A stretch of 13,266 nt of DNA from NCBI GenBank assembly GCA_038255685.1, contig JBBSLC010000085.1, positions 1 through 13,266 of the forward strand, written 5' to 3'. The translations under genes were made by a program, and so were the position numbers. This document shows, one piece after another, positions 12,863 to 13,266 of the stretch (its first letter is position 1; the number at the start of each line of letters is the position of its first letter). The DNA comes from CADCSY01 sp038255685 (GTDB taxonomy: Bacteria > Actinomycetota > Acidimicrobiia > Acidimicrobiales > CADCSY01). Below the pieces are notes generated by a model that was not told the origin of the DNA, ran no database searches, and saw only the letters and a list, made by a program, of their open reading frames with translations.

Positions 12863-13266
12863 GTGACGAAGCTGCACGACTTGTTCGACGAGCACGGCCA
12901 GAGCCCGTGGCTCGACAACCTGCGACGCGACTGGCTCGTCGACGGTGAGCTCGCACGCTGGGTCGAGAAGGGCGTCCGCGGCGTGACCTCGAACCCGTCG
13001 ATCTTCCAGAAGGCGATGAGCGGTGGCTCGGCGTACGACGAGCAGTTCGATCGGCTGCGCAGCGAGGGCGCCACCGTCCCCGACGCCTACTGGGCCATGG
13101 TCACGACCGACATCGAGGACACGCTCAGCCTCCTGCGACCGGTCTACGACCGCAGCGGCGGCCGGGACGGGTTCGTCTCCCTCGAGCTCGCACCCGAGAT
13201 GGCACGCGACACCCATGCCAGCATCGCAGCGGCCCGCGGCTTCCACGAGGCGATCGCCGAGCCGAA
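12863..13266 (+). CDS. tal: Transaldolase, N-terminal part (cut by window edge)
   Basis: The first 134 codons of transaldolase, which transfers a dihydroxyacetone unit from sedoheptulose 7-phosphate to glyceraldehyde 3-phosphate. The family's first signature is seen in GVTSNPSIFQKAMSG (40-54), with an early catalytic-barrel acid in YDEQ (58-61). VSLELAPEMARDT (105-117) forms the next strand and helix. The frame is still open at the right edge, just where the sequence should lead into the catalytic Schiff-base Lys strand (family pattern near PNxxIKIP), so that residue is not visible. The N-terminal form resembles the longer actinobacterial transaldolases of about 370 residues. It lies in an operon with tkt; zwf or pgi would be typical next genes but are outside the window. 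Confidence 0.93.
   Translation, partial: MTKLHDLFDEHGQSPWLDNLRRDWLVDGELARWVEKGVRGVTSNPSIFQKAMSGGSAYDEQFDRLRSEGATVPDAYWAMVTTDIEDTLSLLRPVYDRSGGRDGFVSLELAPEMARDTHASIAAARGFHEAIAEP

Noticed and set aside
10680..12956. Long minus-strand open frame of 758 codons antisense to transketolase
   Set aside because: It lies fully opposite a textbook transketolase, has low-complexity Arg/Val/Gly/Asp composition and no recognisable motif.

Overview
The window is high-GC DNA with dense, overlapping genes and frequent GTG starts. It looks like a chromosomal segment of an actinobacterium. Several features fit the class Acidimicrobiia: a MarP-like CvpA/serine-protease fusion beside trmI, small conserved membrane proteins, a tkt-tal pair, and many leaderless promoters. 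The placement is inferred from gene content and was not tested by a search. I see no tRNA, rRNA, CRISPR array, transposon or prophage. No stretch without a gene exceeds 300 bases.

Layout, left to right. At 68-301 (+) is a small single-cluster ferredoxin, possibly the last gene of an operon that begins left of the window. From 3736 down to 350 (-) runs a tightly packed six-gene unit: a Lon N-terminal-domain protein, a holin-like small membrane protein, a 72-aa membrane protein, a 68-aa protein, tRNA m1A58 methyltransferase TrmI, and a MarP-like membrane serine protease. Its last five genes are joined by stop/start overlaps of 1-4 bases. Upstream on the same strand is a D-Ala-D-Ala carboxypeptidase of the PBP4/S13 family (3813-5228). 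Divergent from it is a secreted choice-of-anchor I beta-propeller protein (5382-7016), whose promoter carries a candidate PHO box. A short intergenic region with two related hairpins (7029-7145) separates it from the convergent two-gene operon for an ADP-forming acyl-CoA synthetase (beta 8655-9305, alpha 7171-8658). Next come an alpha/beta hydrolase and a TetR-family regulator, both on the minus strand. On the plus strand, transketolase and the start of transaldolase (cut by the right edge) form the non-oxidative pentose phosphate operon.

Genes that head transcription units mostly lack a Shine-Dalgarno sequence and have a TANNNT -10 hexamer 6-8 bases before the start codon. This implies leaderless mRNAs. 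Several genes inside operons instead have purine-rich ribosome binding sites. This two-mode arrangement helped choose several starts. The clearest regulatory signal is the set of 11-base direct repeats before the choice-of-anchor I gene, which suggests phosphate-starvation control of a secreted protein of unknown function.
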